Of a stretch of 7,953 nucleotides of DNA, positions 1-6,048 are shown piece after piece. The translations under genes were made by a program, and so were the position numbers. The stretch comes from Phycisphaerales bacterium UBA2218 (GTDB lineage: Bacteria > Planctomycetota > Phycisphaerae > Sedimentisphaerales > Anaerobacaceae). Positions within the stretch are counted from its first letter, which is position 1. Every line of letters begins with the position of its first letter. The DNA is taken from positions 936-8,888 of the forward strand of contig DCUI01000183.1 of assembly GCA_002327785.1 (NCBI GenBank), given 5' to 3'. Below the pieces are notes generated by a model. The model saw only the letters and a list, made by a program, of their open reading frames with translations. It had not been told where the DNA came from and did no database searches.

Positions 1-26
1 GATGGCCGTGCTACGAAAGGGCAAAC

Positions 27-1130
27 ATGATCGTTGGCGTGCCGAAGGAGATCAAGAAGGATGAGCACCGGGTCGGCTTGCTTCCTGTGGGAGCGGAACT
101 GCTGACGCGGGACGGCCATACCGTTCTGATCGAGAGACAAGCCGGGCTCAACAGCGGTTTCGACGATCGACTGTACGCATCCGCCGGGGCCGAGATCGCG
201 GAGACAGCCGAGCAGATCTACCAGCGGGCAGACCTGATCCTCAAGGTCAAAGAACCCCAGCCGGCCGAACTCGCCAGGCTTTGCGCGGGCCAGATCGTAT
301 TCTGTTACTTCCATTTCGCCTCCTCGCGGGAGCTGACGGCCGGCTGCCTCAACTGCGGCATCACCGCCGTGGCGTACGAGACGCTCGAAGATGCCGAAGG
401 CCGCCTGCCCCTGCTGACGCCCATGAGCGAGATCGCCGGCCGGATGTCCATTCAGGAAGGGGCCAAGTGCCTCGAACGGCCGATGGGCGGTCGGGGAGTC
501 CTGCTCGGAGGGGTTCCCGGCGTGGCGCCGGCCAACGTCCTGGTCCTCGGCGGCGGGATCGTCGGGACCAATGCCGCCCGGATGGCCGCCGGGTTGGGGG
601 CCAACGTCACCATCATGGACATCCACCTGGACCGCCTCCGCTACCTCAGCGACATGATGCCCGCCAACGTGAACACGATCTTCTGCGATCCACACACCGT
701 GGAGGATTACGCCCCGCGTGCCGACTTGGTGATCGGGGCCGTCCTGATCCCCGGCGGTCGCGCTCCCGTCCTCATGACGCGAGCTCTCGTGAGCAGGATG
801 AAGCCCGGCAGCGCGATCGTGGACGTCTCGATCGACCAGGGCGGCTGCATGGAGACCTCCCACCCCACGACACACAGCGACCCGGTCTACCTCGTGGACG
901 GCGTGGTGCACTACGGCGTGACGAACATCCCCGGCGCAGTGAGCCGGACATCGAGCCTGGCCCTGTGCAACGCGACGCTCCCCTACGTCCGCCAGCTCGC
1001 CTCGCTGGGCGTGCATGCCTTCGCCGCGCGCGATCCCGGCCACGCCGCCGCCGTCAACATGACCAACCACAAGCTCGTCAACAAGGCCGTCGCCGCCGCC
1101 TTTCCCGACTTGGACCGCTTCATAGCTTGA
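27..1130 (+). CDS. ald: Alanine dehydrogenase
   Basis: NAD-dependent L-alanine dehydrogenase: reversible oxidative deamination of L-alanine to pyruvate and ammonium in the cytoplasm. At 367 residues it is close to the usual family length (about 370). The N-terminus MIVGVPKEIKKDEHRVGLLP is the family signature, with R15 as the expected substrate-binding arginine. LKVKEP gives the substrate lysine K75, and YFHFA gives the catalytic-type H96. A Rossmann loop lies at VLGGGIVG (G175, G177, G180), followed by an acidic residue (D198) that would hold the NAD ribose. SIDQGG supplies D270, and TNIPGAV (299-305) is the conserved late motif. The start is supported by GAAAGGG at 15-21, five bases before the ATG. 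The gene converges on coaB with a 55-base gap in which I see no convincing terminator. Only 26 bases of upstream DNA are present, so its promoter cannot be judged. Identification is firm; the physiological direction is not shown by sequence. Confidence 0.96.
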   Translation: MIVGVPKEIKKDEHRVGLLPVGAELLTRDGHTVLIERQAGLNSGFDDRLYASAGAEIAETAEQIYQRADLILKVKEPQPAELARLCAGQIVFCYFHFASSRELTAGCLNCGITAVAYETLEDAEGRLPLLTPMSEIAGRMSIQEGAKCLERPMGGRGVLLGGVPGVAPANVLVLGGGIVGTNAARMAAGLGANVTIMDIHLDRLRYLSDMMPANVNTIFCDPHTVEDYAPRADLVIGAVLIPGGRAPVLMTRALVSRMKPGSAIVDVSIDQGGCMETSHPTTHSDPVYLVDGVVHYGVTNIPGAVSRTSSLALCNATLPYVRQLASLGVHAFAARDPGHAAAVNMTNHKLVNKAVAAAFPDLDRFIA

Positions 1131-1185
1131 ACATGGGGGACAACAGACTCACATGCGTACGCTCGCGCAGCCATGCTTTGCCTGC

Positions 1186-1830
1186 TCACTCCGCGCCGCT
1201 GTCAACCAGAGACACAATTGTCCGGGCGACCATTGCCTTGTCTCTACTCGTCATTTCAATCCACTCTGCTCCGCGGGTCTTGATATGCACCGAGGATCGT
1301 TCCGCTCCGATGGCGCCTGGTGCGTTGGCGACGATTATGTCGAGGTGCTTCTCGCGGAGCTTCCGCTCGGCGTTGGCACGCAGATCCCTGTCTTCCAGGG
1401 CAAAACCGACGACGATCTGTGACCGGCGGCCCGTGGCTCGTGACCCGGTCTTGTGCCTGCCGGCCCACTTGAGGATGTCGGGCGTGGGTTTGAGTTCGAG
1501 GATGAGCTTCGCAGCGCGCTTCTTGAGTTTCGTTTTGGAGGGCCTGGTGGGGGCATAGTCGGAGACTGCCGCGGCCATGATCAGGCAGTCGCACTTGGGA
1601 AACCGGTCCTTCACCGCCTTGAACATCTGGTTGGCGCTCTCGACGGGAATGACGTGGGCGCCCGCCGGGGGTTTCAGGGCCGTTGGGGCGGTGATCAGCG
1701 TGACCTTGTGGCCGGCTTTCAACGCCGCACTGGCCAGAGCATAGCCCATCCGGCCGCTGCTGGCGTTCGAGATGAATCGCACCGGATCGATGTACTCGCG
1801 GGTGCCCCCCGCTGTGATCAGAATCCGCAT
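1186..1830 (-). CDS. coaB: Phosphopantothenate--cysteine ligase (stand-alone CoaB)
   Basis: Second step of coenzyme A synthesis from 4'-phosphopantothenate: nucleotide-dependent ligation to cysteine, giving 4'-phosphopantothenoylcysteine. The 214 residues cover the CoaB domain alone. Visible motifs are ITAGGTREYIDPVRFISN (5-22) running into SSGRMG, the nucleotide-binding start of the domain; AAAVSDY (86-92); a lysine-rich stretch leading to TPDIL (116-120), the region of the conserved catalytic lysine; and VGFALE (141-146), typical of the family. Where many homologues have an Asn-Asp pair after the IVAN strand, this protein has N169-A170. The ATG is preceded by GGGGGA about five bases upstream. 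Most bacteria fuse this domain behind CoaC in one protein; here it is a separate gene 215 bases downstream of coaC, last in the minus-strand block. A separate CoaB is known in some lineages, so this need not be a broken gene, and both halves look intact. Confidence 0.93.
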   Translation of the reverse strand: MRILITAGGTREYIDPVRFISNASSGRMGYALASAALKAGHKVTLITAPTALKPPAGAHVIPVESANQMFKAVKDRFPKCDCLIMAAAVSDYAPTRPSKTKLKKRAAKLILELKPTPDILKWAGRHKTGSRATGRRSQIVVGFALEDRDLRANAERKLREKHLDIIVANAPGAIGAERSSVHIKTRGAEWIEMTSRDKAMVARTIVSLVDSGAE

Positions 1831-1899
1831 AGCGTCCCCCGCTGAGTCATATCACAAGATGCGAGATCGAAGGAGTCAATTGTGAAACCTGCGTGAAAT

Positions 1900-2018
1900 T
1901 GTCATCCTGAGCGAAGCGAAGGATCTGGGCCACGATCCACAATCCGGCACAAATCCTAAAGAGTACTTGGGGCCGCGTTCCAGATGCTTCACTCCACTGG
2001 GTTCCGTTCAGCATGACA
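1900..2018. repeat. 119-base imperfect inverted-repeat element between coaC and coaB
   Basis: The element begins TGTCATCCTGAGCG and ends CGTTCAGCATGACA. The left arm (1900-1926) continues AAGCGAAGGATCT. Read on the minus strand, the right arm (1982-2018) is TGTCATGCTGAACG, then ten extra bases, then GAGTGAAGCATCT. Aligned around that ten-base insertion, the arms agree at 22 of 27 positions, so single-stranded DNA or RNA could fold into a long hairpin. The minus-strand frame through the left arm reads ILRFAQDD, a peptide I recall as a common false prediction from this repeat type in environmental genomes. No transposase and no clear target-site duplication are visible. From memory, the sequence belongs to a dispersed intergenic repeat family of uncultured bacteria, which could be a MITE-like or REP-like element. 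The inverted structure is seen directly; family membership and mobility are inference. Confidence 0.75.
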
Positions 2019-2045
2019 AAAAGGAAACCAACCGACGGAACTTCT

Positions 2046-2612
2046 CTATTCACGACTCTTGATTCTCTCGGCGGCCAGCTCCTCGATGGCCGCGAGGATT
2101 TCCTGGGGCTCGGCCATTCTGCCGACGCCTTCCGTGCCGCAGGCCAAGCGTCCCGCTGCCGGGCCCACCATGCGGATGCCCGCCGCCCGCAGAGTCTCGA
2201 CGTTGCGTTTCACCGCTGGGCTTTCCCACATGCGGGTGTTCATTGCCGGCGCAAACAGCGTCGGCGTCGCCCAGCAGACGCACAGGGTCGTGCTGAGCAG
2301 ATCGTCGCAGATGCCGTTGGCGGCTTTGCCGAGAATGTCGGCGCTGGCCGGCGCCACGACCACGATTTGCGCCCAATCGGCCAAAGAGATATGGGCGCTG
2401 CTGTGGCCCTCGGCATCGCTCCAGAGGCTCGTGTACACCGGCGCCGCGGCGACCGCCTCGAAGCTCTTGGGGCCGACGAGCCGGCAAGCGGCTTCCGTCA
2501 TCATCGTCCGAACGTGAGCCCCGGCGGACGTCAACTTGCTGGCCAGGTCCACCACTTTATAGGCGGCGATCCCGCCCGTCACCCCCAACAGAATGTTCAG
2601 GTCCTTCAGCAC
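2046..2612 (-). CDS. coaC: Phosphopantothenoylcysteine decarboxylase (stand-alone CoaC)
   Basis: FMN-dependent decarboxylation of 4'-phosphopantothenoylcysteine to 4'-phosphopantetheine, the step after CoaB. The protein has 188 residues when started at the GTG at 2612. LLGVTGGIAAYK (8-19) is the flavoprotein start. AHISLADW (73-80) holds the catalytic His74. APAMNTRMW (121-129) is the substrate clamp motif with N125. RLACGTEGVGRM (155-166) carries the reducing Cys158, at the same number as in E. coli CoaBC. The frame stays open for 37 codons further upstream, but that stretch overlaps rpoZ and has no family resemblance. The GTG has a strong ribosome site in the 22-base gap after rpoZ, which settles the start. 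The protein ends (TAG) shortly after the MAEPQEI segment, just where the linker to CoaB would begin in the usual fusion, so the separation falls cleanly at the domain boundary. Confidence 0.93.
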   Translation of the reverse strand: MLKDLNILLGVTGGIAAYKVVDLASKLTSAGAHVRTMMTEAACRLVGPKSFEAVAAAPVYTSLWSDAEGHSSAHISLADWAQIVVVAPASADILGKAANGICDDLLSTTLCVCWATPTLFAPAMNTRMWESPAVKRNVETLRAAGIRMVGPAAGRLACGTEGVGRMAEPQEILAAIEELAAERIKSRE

Positions 2613-2618
2613 CTGTAT

Positions 2619-2628
2619 CCCCTCTCCC
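2619..2628 (-). promoter_or_regulatory. Ribosome binding site that fixes the GTG start of coaC
   Basis: On the minus strand GGGAGAGGGG lies six bases before the GTG at 2612 and seven bases after the rpoZ stop. It argues for the GTG start over an upstream ATG that would run through rpoZ. Confidence 0.7.
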
Positions 2629-2634
2629 GGACCC

Positions 2635-2910
2635 TTACAGAGAGCGCTTCTCGAACAACCGATCCAGCTCGTCGCTCCTGCTCTCGGTCTCCGCCTTGGG
2701 CTTGCGCACATAAGGCGTCTCATCGACCGTGATTTTGTCCTGGAGGATTTCCTGGACCACGATCTCCATCATGGTCCTGCCCTCGGTGTTCTCGATCAGG
2801 GGCCGAGAGCCCTGCAGCAGCTCGAGCATGCGCTTCTGGATCAGCGCCGCCAGCTTGAACCGGCCGCCGACCTTCTTGACGATTTCATCACTCTTGAGTT
2901 CTTCCAGCAT
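2635..2910 (-). CDS. rpoZ: RNA polymerase omega subunit
   Basis: Small RNA polymerase subunit that binds the beta-prime C-terminus and aids assembly; in several bacteria it also forms part of a ppGpp site. At 91 residues it has the usual size. The omega core is recognisable at residues 14-60: VGGRFKLAALIQKRMLELL, then RPLIENTEG and a helix ending MEIVVQEILQDKI. This corresponds to the family pattern of an NRF-like motif, an (A/V)xKRA-like helix and a late conserved E-I helix. After it comes a charged tail of about 30 residues, rich in Lys, Glu and Arg, which is variable in the family. Start: GGAGA six bases before the ATG, in the 14-base gap after gmk. Position between gmk and coaC matches the conserved gmk-rpoZ-coaBC order, which strengthens an otherwise short match. 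Confidence 0.9.
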   Translation of the reverse strand: MLEELKSDEIVKKVGGRFKLAALIQKRMLELLQGSRPLIENTEGRTMMEIVVQEILQDKITVDETPYVRKPKAETESRSDELDRLFEKRSL

Positions 2911-2924
2911 CTGTGTTCTCCAAA

Positions 2925-3518
2925 CTATGCGTCCGGGGCACTTTCGATGATCCGGATCACTTCATCGATTGCCCGTTCCAGGTCATCGTTGACCACCTGA
3001 TTCTCATAACATTTCGAGGCAGCGGCGATTTCGCTCTGTGCGCCGCGGAGCCGCCGGGCGACAACCTCGCCGCTCTCGCGACCTCGCCGACCGATCCGAT
3101 CGGCCAGAGCCTCGGTGCTCGGGGGCAGGATGAAGATCATCACCGCTTGGGGATAGATCACCTTGACCTGCCTGCCGCCCTGGACATCGATCTCCAGGAT
3201 CACCGTCCTGCCGGCCTCCAGAGCTTCCTCAGTCTTGTCGCGAGGCGTGCCGTAGAGGTTGCCGAAGACCTCGGCGTGCTCCAGGAACAAGCCGTCCTTG
3301 ATTCGCCTGCGGAACTCGTCCCGTGAGACGAACCAGTACTCCCGGCCGTCCTGCTCGCCCGGCGCCTGAAGCCGCGTCGTCATCGAGATGCTCAGAAGCG
3401 CATCCGGAAGCCGCTCAATCACCGCCTTGGTGATCGTGCTCTTGCCGACGCCGGAGGGACCGCTGATGACAACCAGCTTGCCGCGAGTTCCTTTTGTTGG
3501 ATTGTCTGCCTGGGTCAT
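2925..3518 (-). CDS. gmk: Guanylate kinase
   Basis: ATP-dependent phosphorylation of GMP to GDP, in purine nucleotide synthesis and salvage. The protein has 197 residues. The P-loop GPSGVGKST is at 20-28. TTR (47-49), followed by PGE and DGREYWFVS (57-65), forms the GMP-binding region. EHAEVFGNLYGTP (80-92) and LEIDVQGG (108-115) are classic guanylate kinase motifs. RRGRES (144-149) is the lid region, and VVNDD (175-179) is the C-terminal signature. The frame is open upstream through yicC, but the family begins with a short tail before the P-loop, so the ATG at 3518 is chosen. That ATG overlaps the yicC stop by one base (TGATG). The nearest good ribosome site, AAGGAG, is 20 bases upstream inside yicC, so translation is probably coupled to yicC. 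Confidence 0.97.
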   Translation of the reverse strand: MTQADNPTKGTRGKLVVISGPSGVGKSTITKAVIERLPDALLSISMTTRLQAPGEQDGREYWFVSRDEFRRRIKDGLFLEHAEVFGNLYGTPRDKTEEALEAGRTVILEIDVQGGRQVKVIYPQAVMIFILPPSTEALADRIGRRGRESGEVVARRLRGAQSEIAAASKCYENQVVNDDLERAIDEVIRIIESAPDA

Positions 3519-4408
3519 CACTCGACGTTCTGGACCTGCTCCTTGAGGCGCTCGATGCAGCACTTGATGTCTACGACGGACCTGGCAATGCCGGCATCGG
3601 CGGCCTTGCTGGCCACGGTATTCGCTTCGCGAAGCATCTCCTGGCTCAGGAAATCCAGTCTCCGACCGGCCTGACCATCCGTCTGGCAGATCTGGCGAAA
3701 TTGCTGCAGGTGGGCGTCGAGCCGGGCGATCTCTTCCGAGATGTCCGATCGATCCGCCAGGATCGCCACTTCCCGCGCCAGGGTCTGCTCGTCGAGCTTG
3801 AGCTTCGCCTCCGCCAGCAGTTCCTCCACACGCCGGCGGAGCCGCTTGGCGTATTCCAGGACCACCGAACCGCTTCGCTGGCGGACGCTCTCCAATTCCT
3901 GGATCATCACATCGCAGTGCTTTTCCAAATCGGCCTGGAGGAAGCGGCCTTCGGTCTCCCGCATCCGCTGAAGTTTGTCCAGGGCCTCGCCGGTCAGGCG
4001 GAGCACGAATTGCCTGATCCTGGCGCACTGCTCCTCGTCCGGTTGCACCGGCTGGACGATCCCGGGCAATTCCAATAGGCCGGCCAGATCGATGGTCCCC
4101 GTCACACCCACGGAAGAACTGATTCCCTTCAGCCGCGATACGATGGCCCCGAGAGCCGCCTCGTCAATATCGAACAGGGAACTGGCCGGCGCCCCTTTGA
4201 GCCGAACCACGTAGTTCACCGTGCCGCGAGACAGACGTTTGCGCAACTCTCTGTCGATATCCTCTTCGAGGAACGTGACACCCTCCGGGAGCTTGATAAT
4301 GGTCTTGAGGTATCGGTTGTTGACGGTCTTGATCTCGACGGCATAGGAGACGCCTTCCAGCTCGCCGATCGCCTCACCATATCCCGTCATACTGTTCAGC
4401 ATCGTCAT
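3518..4408 (-). CDS. yicC: YicC/YloC-family endoribonuclease
   Basis: Member of the YicC/YloC family, for which E. coli YicC has been reported as an endoribonuclease acting in small-RNA turnover; the substrate here is unknown. At 296 residues it has the family's normal length. The N-terminal domain opens with SMTGYG (6-11) and EIKTVNNRYL (25-34). The C-terminal DUF1732 region has DRSDISEEIARLDAHL (219-234), GRRLDFLSQEMLREANT (248-264) followed by SKA, and the ending IERLKEQVQNVE. Charged helical segments at about 140-205 could be coiled coil. Two ATGs, at 4408 and 4402, are both possible starts, since the purine-rich AGAGAG upstream serves either; I give the longer. It overlaps gmk by one base, matching the yloC-gmk neighbourhood of Firmicutes. 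A 231-base gap separates it from secG upstream. Confidence 0.93.
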   Translation of the reverse strand: MTMLNSMTGYGEAIGELEGVSYAVEIKTVNNRYLKTIIKLPEGVTFLEEDIDRELRKRLSRGTVNYVVRLKGAPASSLFDIDEAALGAIVSRLKGISSSVGVTGTIDLAGLLELPGIVQPVQPDEEQCARIRQFVLRLTGEALDKLQRMRETEGRFLQADLEKHCDVMIQELESVRQRSGSVVLEYAKRLRRRVEELLAEAKLKLDEQTLAREVAILADRSDISEEIARLDAHLQQFRQICQTDGQAGRRLDFLSQEMLREANTVASKAADAGIARSVVDIKCCIERLKEQVQNVE

Positions 4409-4639
4409 TCACTCTCTCTAAAGGTGAAACACCATCAAACCCAGTCGCCACGCCTCCGATGCATGATCTGCAACGGGGCCCTTCCCGCACTTGGAGGGTA
4501 CGACTCAAGGTCCATCCATCGCGTGATCCCGTTCGCGGCAGACCGCCGGCAAACTGCGCCGCCAGGTCGTCGTTGCCGATCCAACGCGAAATCCACACGC
4601 ATTCCCAGACAACGTCGCACCGGATTCGCGCCGGGACGT
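4409..4639. other. Intergenic region between secG and yicC, nothing recognised
   Basis: These 231 bases lie between the secG stop and the yicC start, both genes on the minus strand. I see no well-spaced minus-strand promoter pair, no hairpin followed by a T-run, and no repeat shared with other parts of the window. Minus-strand frames are open here (for example from the GTG at 4598 into yicC), but they match no family I know and lack a convincing ribosome site. The length suggests that yicC has its own transcription start or a long leader, which sequence alone does not show. Confidence 0.4.
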
Positions 4640-5113
4640 CTATTCGACGCCGGTCCCGCCTGAGCCGGCGTCCTCCGTCGGCTGCGGAGTTCCGCCGTCC
4701 GTCGTCCCCGGCTGCGCCGCGGCAGGCTCGGCCGCAGGGACCGGCTGCTCGGTCGGCGCTGCAGTTTGCGTCGTCGTCACCGGGGCCGGCTGACTCGTCG
4801 TCTCAGCGGGTTGCGTCGACGCAGCCGGGGCCTCGACGCCAAACCCGCTGACGCTCGGTCGGAAGAACTTGGCCATCAGGACCGCCAGGCCCAGAAAGAC
4901 GGCGACTAGGCCAATCGTGACCCACGTGAGGAAATCACCGGTCTTGGAGCCCAGCAGGCCGCTGGCCATGCCGCCGCCGAACGCCCCGCTCAGTCCGCCG
5001 CCCCGGCCCTTCTGGATCAGAATCACCAGGATCAGGACCACCGAGACCATCACGAACAGGACGGCCACGAACTTCATCAGAATGCCAACTGCCAACAGCG
5101 GTAGTAAAGTCAT
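4640..5113 (-). CDS. secG: Preprotein translocase subunit SecG with long Pro/Thr/Ala tail
   Basis: Inner-membrane partner of SecY and SecE in Sec-dependent export. The hydrophobic segments at about 3-33 and 61-83 are the two transmembrane helices. Between them lies the hallmark cytoplasmic loop: LILVILIQKGRGGGLSGAFG (27-46), then GSKTGDFLTWVT (55-66). The core ends near residue 88. Residues 92-157 form a low-complexity tail rich in Ala, Pro, Thr and Gln, turning Gly- and acid-rich at the end; it makes the protein (157 residues) about twice the size of a minimal SecG (70-110). Known SecG topology would put both ends in the periplasm, so the tail is probably periplasmic. GAGG seven bases before the ATG supports this start; M13 is an alternative. 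A promoter and hairpin lie just upstream, in the 123-base gap after tpiA. Confidence 0.92.
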   Translation of the reverse strand: MTLLPLLAVGILMKFVAVLFVMVSVVLILVILIQKGRGGGLSGAFGGGMASGLLGSKTGDFLTWVTIGLVAVFLGLAVLMAKFFRPSVSGFGVEAPAASTQPAETTSQPAPVTTTQTAAPTEQPVPAAEPAAAQPGTTDGGTPQPTEDAGSGGTGVE

Positions 5114-5143
5114 ACGAACGCCTCAAAAACAAACCACTTAGTC

Positions 5144-5166
5144 GCGCCGGCTCAAACAGGCGGCGC
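5144..5166 (-). other. GC-rich hairpin at the predicted 5' end of the secG transcript
   Basis: On the minus strand GCGCCG (5161-5166) pairs perfectly with CGGCGC (5144-5149) around an 11-base loop. The outer edge of the stem coincides with the transcription start predicted from the secG promoter, so the message would begin with a stem-loop, a known way of protecting mRNA ends. A T-rich stretch (GTTTGTTTTT) follows about nine bases after the stem, so a weak terminator or attenuator for tpiA read-through is the alternative. The pairing is seen; the role is inference. Confidence 0.4.
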
Positions 5167-5172
5167 CATGCG

Positions 5173-5202
5173 ATTATATCCGATTCCGCAGCCCGGCTCC
5201 AA
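5173..5202 (-). promoter_or_regulatory. Probable sigma-70-type promoter for secG
   Basis: On the minus strand TTGGAG (5197-5202) is followed after 18 bases by a perfect TATAAT (5173-5178). Predicted transcription begins near 5166, about 53 bases before the secG ATG at 5113. It would allow secG and the genes after it to be expressed apart from pheA-tpiA. The -10 box is ideal; the -35 box matches four of six. Confidence 0.6.
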
Positions 5203-5236
5203 CAAGGCCCGATTGCGACCCGTACCATGCATCGCT

Positions 5237-5998
5237 CTACGCAGCGGCCTGGATGATCTTCACGAAGTCATCGACCTTGAGGCTGGCGCCGCCGACGAGG
5301 AGGCCATCCACATCCTTCTGGGCCATCAGGTCTTTGGCGTTGCCGGCATTGGCCGAGCCGCCGTAGAGAATGCGGGCCTCATCGGCCAGCTTCTTATCGA
5401 ACATGTCGGCCAACAGGCCGCGAATGAATTCGTGTACTTCCTGCGCCTGCTGCGGCGTGGCGGTCCGGCCGGTCCCGATCGCCCAGACGGGCTCGTAGGC
5501 GATCGTCACGGCGGACATCTTGTCCACGCTCAGGCCGGCCAGGCCGGTCTCGAGATGCCGGGTGACCACGGCCTCCGTCTGGCCGGCATCTCGCTCCTCG
5601 AGTAGTTCGCCGATACAGAGGATGGGCAGCAGGCCGCCGCCGAGGGAGGCCATGACCTTCTTGCCCACGAGTTCATCCGACTCGCCGATGACGTGACGCC
5701 GCTCGGAGTGCCCGCACAGGACATAGTTGCAGCCGATGTCTTTGAGCATCGCGGGGCTGATCTCACCGGTGAAGGCGCCCTTGGACTCGATGTAGACATC
5801 CTGGGCGCCGACCGCGACGCCGGTGGAGCTGACGGCCCTCACGACCGACTGCACGTACACAAACGGCGGGATCAGGGCCACGCTGACCCGATCGCCGGCC
5901 AGGCCCGAGGCGCCCCTGGCCACTCCCTGTGCCAGTTCCACGCTGGAGCGGCTGTCCGTGTTCATCTTCCAGTTGCCGGCTACGAACGGCTTTCTCAT
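5237..5998 (-). CDS. tpiA: Triosephosphate isomerase
   Basis: Interconverts dihydroxyacetone phosphate and glyceraldehyde 3-phosphate in glycolysis and gluconeogenesis; a cytoplasmic TIM barrel, usually a dimer. The 253 residues match the family length. Active-site residues are all present: N9 and K11 in AGNWKMN, H97 in CGHSERR, and E169 in AYEPVWAIGTG, which also begins the mobile loop 6. The phosphate-gripping YGGSAN (212-217) and DGLLVGGASL (231-240) are intact. An AGGAG six bases before the ATG gives one of the clearest ribosome sites in the window. The gene follows pheA after 50 bases and precedes secG by 123 bases. Adjacent tpiA and secG occur in many bacteria. No odd features. Confidence 0.98.
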   Translation of the reverse strand: MRKPFVAGNWKMNTDSRSSVELAQGVARGASGLAGDRVSVALIPPFVYVQSVVRAVSSTGVAVGAQDVYIESKGAFTGEISPAMLKDIGCNYVLCGHSERRHVIGESDELVGKKVMASLGGGLLPILCIGELLEERDAGQTEAVVTRHLETGLAGLSVDKMSAVTIAYEPVWAIGTGRTATPQQAQEVHEFIRGLLADMFDKKLADEARILYGGSANAGNAKDLMAQKDVDGLLVGGASLKVDDFVKIIQAAA

Positions 5999-6048
5999 CG
6001 TTTTCTCCTGTATCCTTCAAAACTCCGGTTCCAATATCCATGCCGCGG

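Noticed and set aside
1131..1185. Bidirectional terminator between convergent ald and coaB
   Set aside because: Only a four-pair stem and an eight-base palindrome (GCGTACGC) can be found, with no T-run on either strand.
281..1558. A long arginine-rich plus-strand frame overlapping ald and coaB
   Set aside because: It is a high-GC shadow frame: Arg/Pro/Ala-rich low-complexity translation that runs across the end of a certain gene and into another on the opposite strand.
1852..1879. Promoter for coaB from TTGACT at 1874-1879 (minus strand)
   Set aside because: The -35 box is good, but the nearest -10-like hexamers (TGATAT, TATGAC) are 19 and 22 bases away and poor matches.
1847..2053. A 68-codon minus-strand open frame between coaC and coaB
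   Set aside because: It reads through the inverted-repeat element and contains the ILRFAQDD and MLNGTQWSEAS peptides that I recognise as false translations of this repeat. It overlaps the coaC end and has no family match.
2613..2723. N-terminal extension of CoaC from an upstream ATG
   Set aside because: The extra 37 codons overlap the rpoZ end, resemble no flavoprotein N-terminus, and ignore the strong ribosome site before the GTG at 2612.
4632..4658. Nested hairpin over the secG stop codon as a terminator (CGGGA/TCCCG and CGTC/GACG)
   Set aside because: Stems are short and interrupted by a four-base bulge, and no T-run follows on the minus strand.
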